DNA of 64,000 nt from contig CM072522.1 in NCBI GenBank assembly GCA_036898135.1, positions 61,464,672-61,528,671 of the forward strand. Reading direction: 5' to 3'. The translations under genes were made by a program, and so were the position numbers. Positions 1 to 64,000 of this stretch are shown here, in pieces. Position 1 is the stretch's first letter, and each line of letters starts with the position of its first letter. Origin of the DNA: Oncomelania hupensis (taxonomy: Eukaryota > Mollusca > Gastropoda > Littorinimorpha > Pomatiopsidae). The notes beneath the pieces are model-generated. The model had not been told where the DNA came from, ran no database searches, and saw nothing but the letters and a program-made list of their open reading frames with translations.

Positions 1-63028
<63,028 letters not shown>

Positions 63029-63030
<2 letters not shown>

Positions 63031-64000
63031 CTACATTCTGTTCACAAAGCACACACACAGCACAGAGGAGTCTCCATTCTGTTCACAAAGCACACATACA
63101 TCGCAGAGGAGTCTACATTCTGTTCACAAAGCACACAAACAGCACAGAGGAGTCTCCATTCTGTTCACAAAGCACACAAACAGCACAGAGGAGTCTACAT
63201 TCTGTTCACAAAGCACACATACAGCACAGAGGAGTCTACATTCTGTTCACAAAGCACACATACAGCACAGAGGAGTCTACATTCTGTTCACAAAGCACAC
63301 AGTCATACAGCACAGAGGAGTCTACATTCTGTTCACAAAACACACAAACAGCACAGAGGAGTCTACATTCTGTTCACAAAGCACACAGTCATACAGCACA
63401 GAGGAGTCTACATTCTGTTCACAAAGCACACATACAGCACAGAGGAGTCTACATTCTGTTCACAAAGCACACATACAACACAGAGGAGTCTACATTCTGT
63501 TCACACATACAACACAGAGGAGTCTACATTCTGTTCACAAAGCACATATACAGCACAGAGGAGTCTACATTCTGTTCACACATACAACACAGAGGAGTCT
63601 ACATTCTGTTCACACATACAACACAGAGGAGTCTACATTCTGTTCACAAAGCACACATACAGCACAGAGGAGTCTACATTCTGTTCACAAAGCACACATA
63701 CAGCACAGAGGAGTCTACATTCTGTTCACAAAGCACACATACAGCACAGGGGAGTCTACATTCTGTTCACAAAGAACACATACAGCACAGAGGAGTCTAC
63801 ATTCTGTTCACACAGCACATATACAGCACAGAGGAGTCTACATTCTGTTCACAAAGCACACATACAGCACAGAGGAGTCTACATTCTGTTCACAAAGCAC
63901 ACATACAGCACAGAGGAGTCTACATTCTGTTCACACAGCACATATACAGCACAGAGGAGTCTACATTCTGTTCACAAAGCACACATACAGCACAGAGGAG
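63029..64000. repeat. 42-bp minisatellite, runs off the window
   Basis: About 23 units beginning GTCTACATTCTGTTCACAAA and ending CAGCACAGAGGAG. Several 29-bp short units lack the AAAGCACA segment, and two long ones carry an extra AGTC. It starts at the acceptor of exon 1. Confidence 0.95.

Overview
The window is repeat-dense metazoan DNA, most probably from a lophotrochozoan and likely a gastropod mollusc. The clues are many tRNA-derived SINEs, an RTE-clade LINE, a Ty3/Gypsy element with an unusual domain order, short TTAGGG-type tracts, very many (TAA)n, (ATC)n and (GA)n microsatellites, and spliced coding exons with GT/AG borders. The species is not identifiable from the sequence alone.

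The main result is that almost the whole window looks like one very large gene on the minus strand. Reading right to left, I assemble 16 exons: 62893-63030, 57046-57238, 55007-55493, 46954-54358, 44627-44926, 43460-43656, 42329-42458, 39598-39760, 38061-38195, 25411-27194, 22466-22688, 17141-17242, 13874-14006, 10107-10303, 3098-3218 and 1-92. Each junction has a usable GT/AG pair and every exon-exon phase agrees. The product (about 3,900 codons visible, both ends outside the window) starts with long low-complexity, acidic/Ser-rich sequence, including a single 7.4-kb exon. It ends in folded helical segments that resemble RGS (regulator of G-protein signalling) domains. I call it a multi-RGS protein, possibly RGS22-like. 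The 7.4-kb exon carries four apparent frameshifts, all in the direction expected from a lost base, so assembly error is likely but decay is not excluded.

Everything else is intronic. From left to right: MITEs with CAGACCTG ends (244, 3371), a candidate solo LTR (4838-6385), SINEs and 3' LINE scraps (8-16 kb), foldback elements (13.1, 17.4 kb), a SINE with a 5S-rRNA-like core (17.9-18.2 kb), a near full-length RTE-type LINE with one internal stop (18.7-22.06 kb), a coding minisatellite exon (25.4-27.2 kb), a 4.8-kb satellite of 19-bp units (30.8-35.6 kb), a 123-bp near-perfect palindrome beside a minisatellite (38.5-39.3 kb), a head-to-head inverted foldback pair (42.5-43.3 kb), a complete Gypsy-type LTR element with near-identical LTRs (57.3-62.4 kb), and a 42-bp minisatellite running off the right edge (63.0-64.0 kb). 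Four copies of a ~190-bp MITE with 4-bp target duplications and several SINE families with different tRNA-like heads, two of them sharing the same 3' end, are scattered through the introns.

Functionally the window is one host gene whose introns have been repeatedly invaded. Several insertions touch the gene closely: a SINE lies under 20 bp from a splice donor, a SINE remnant sits at a splice acceptor, and a minisatellite abuts another acceptor.
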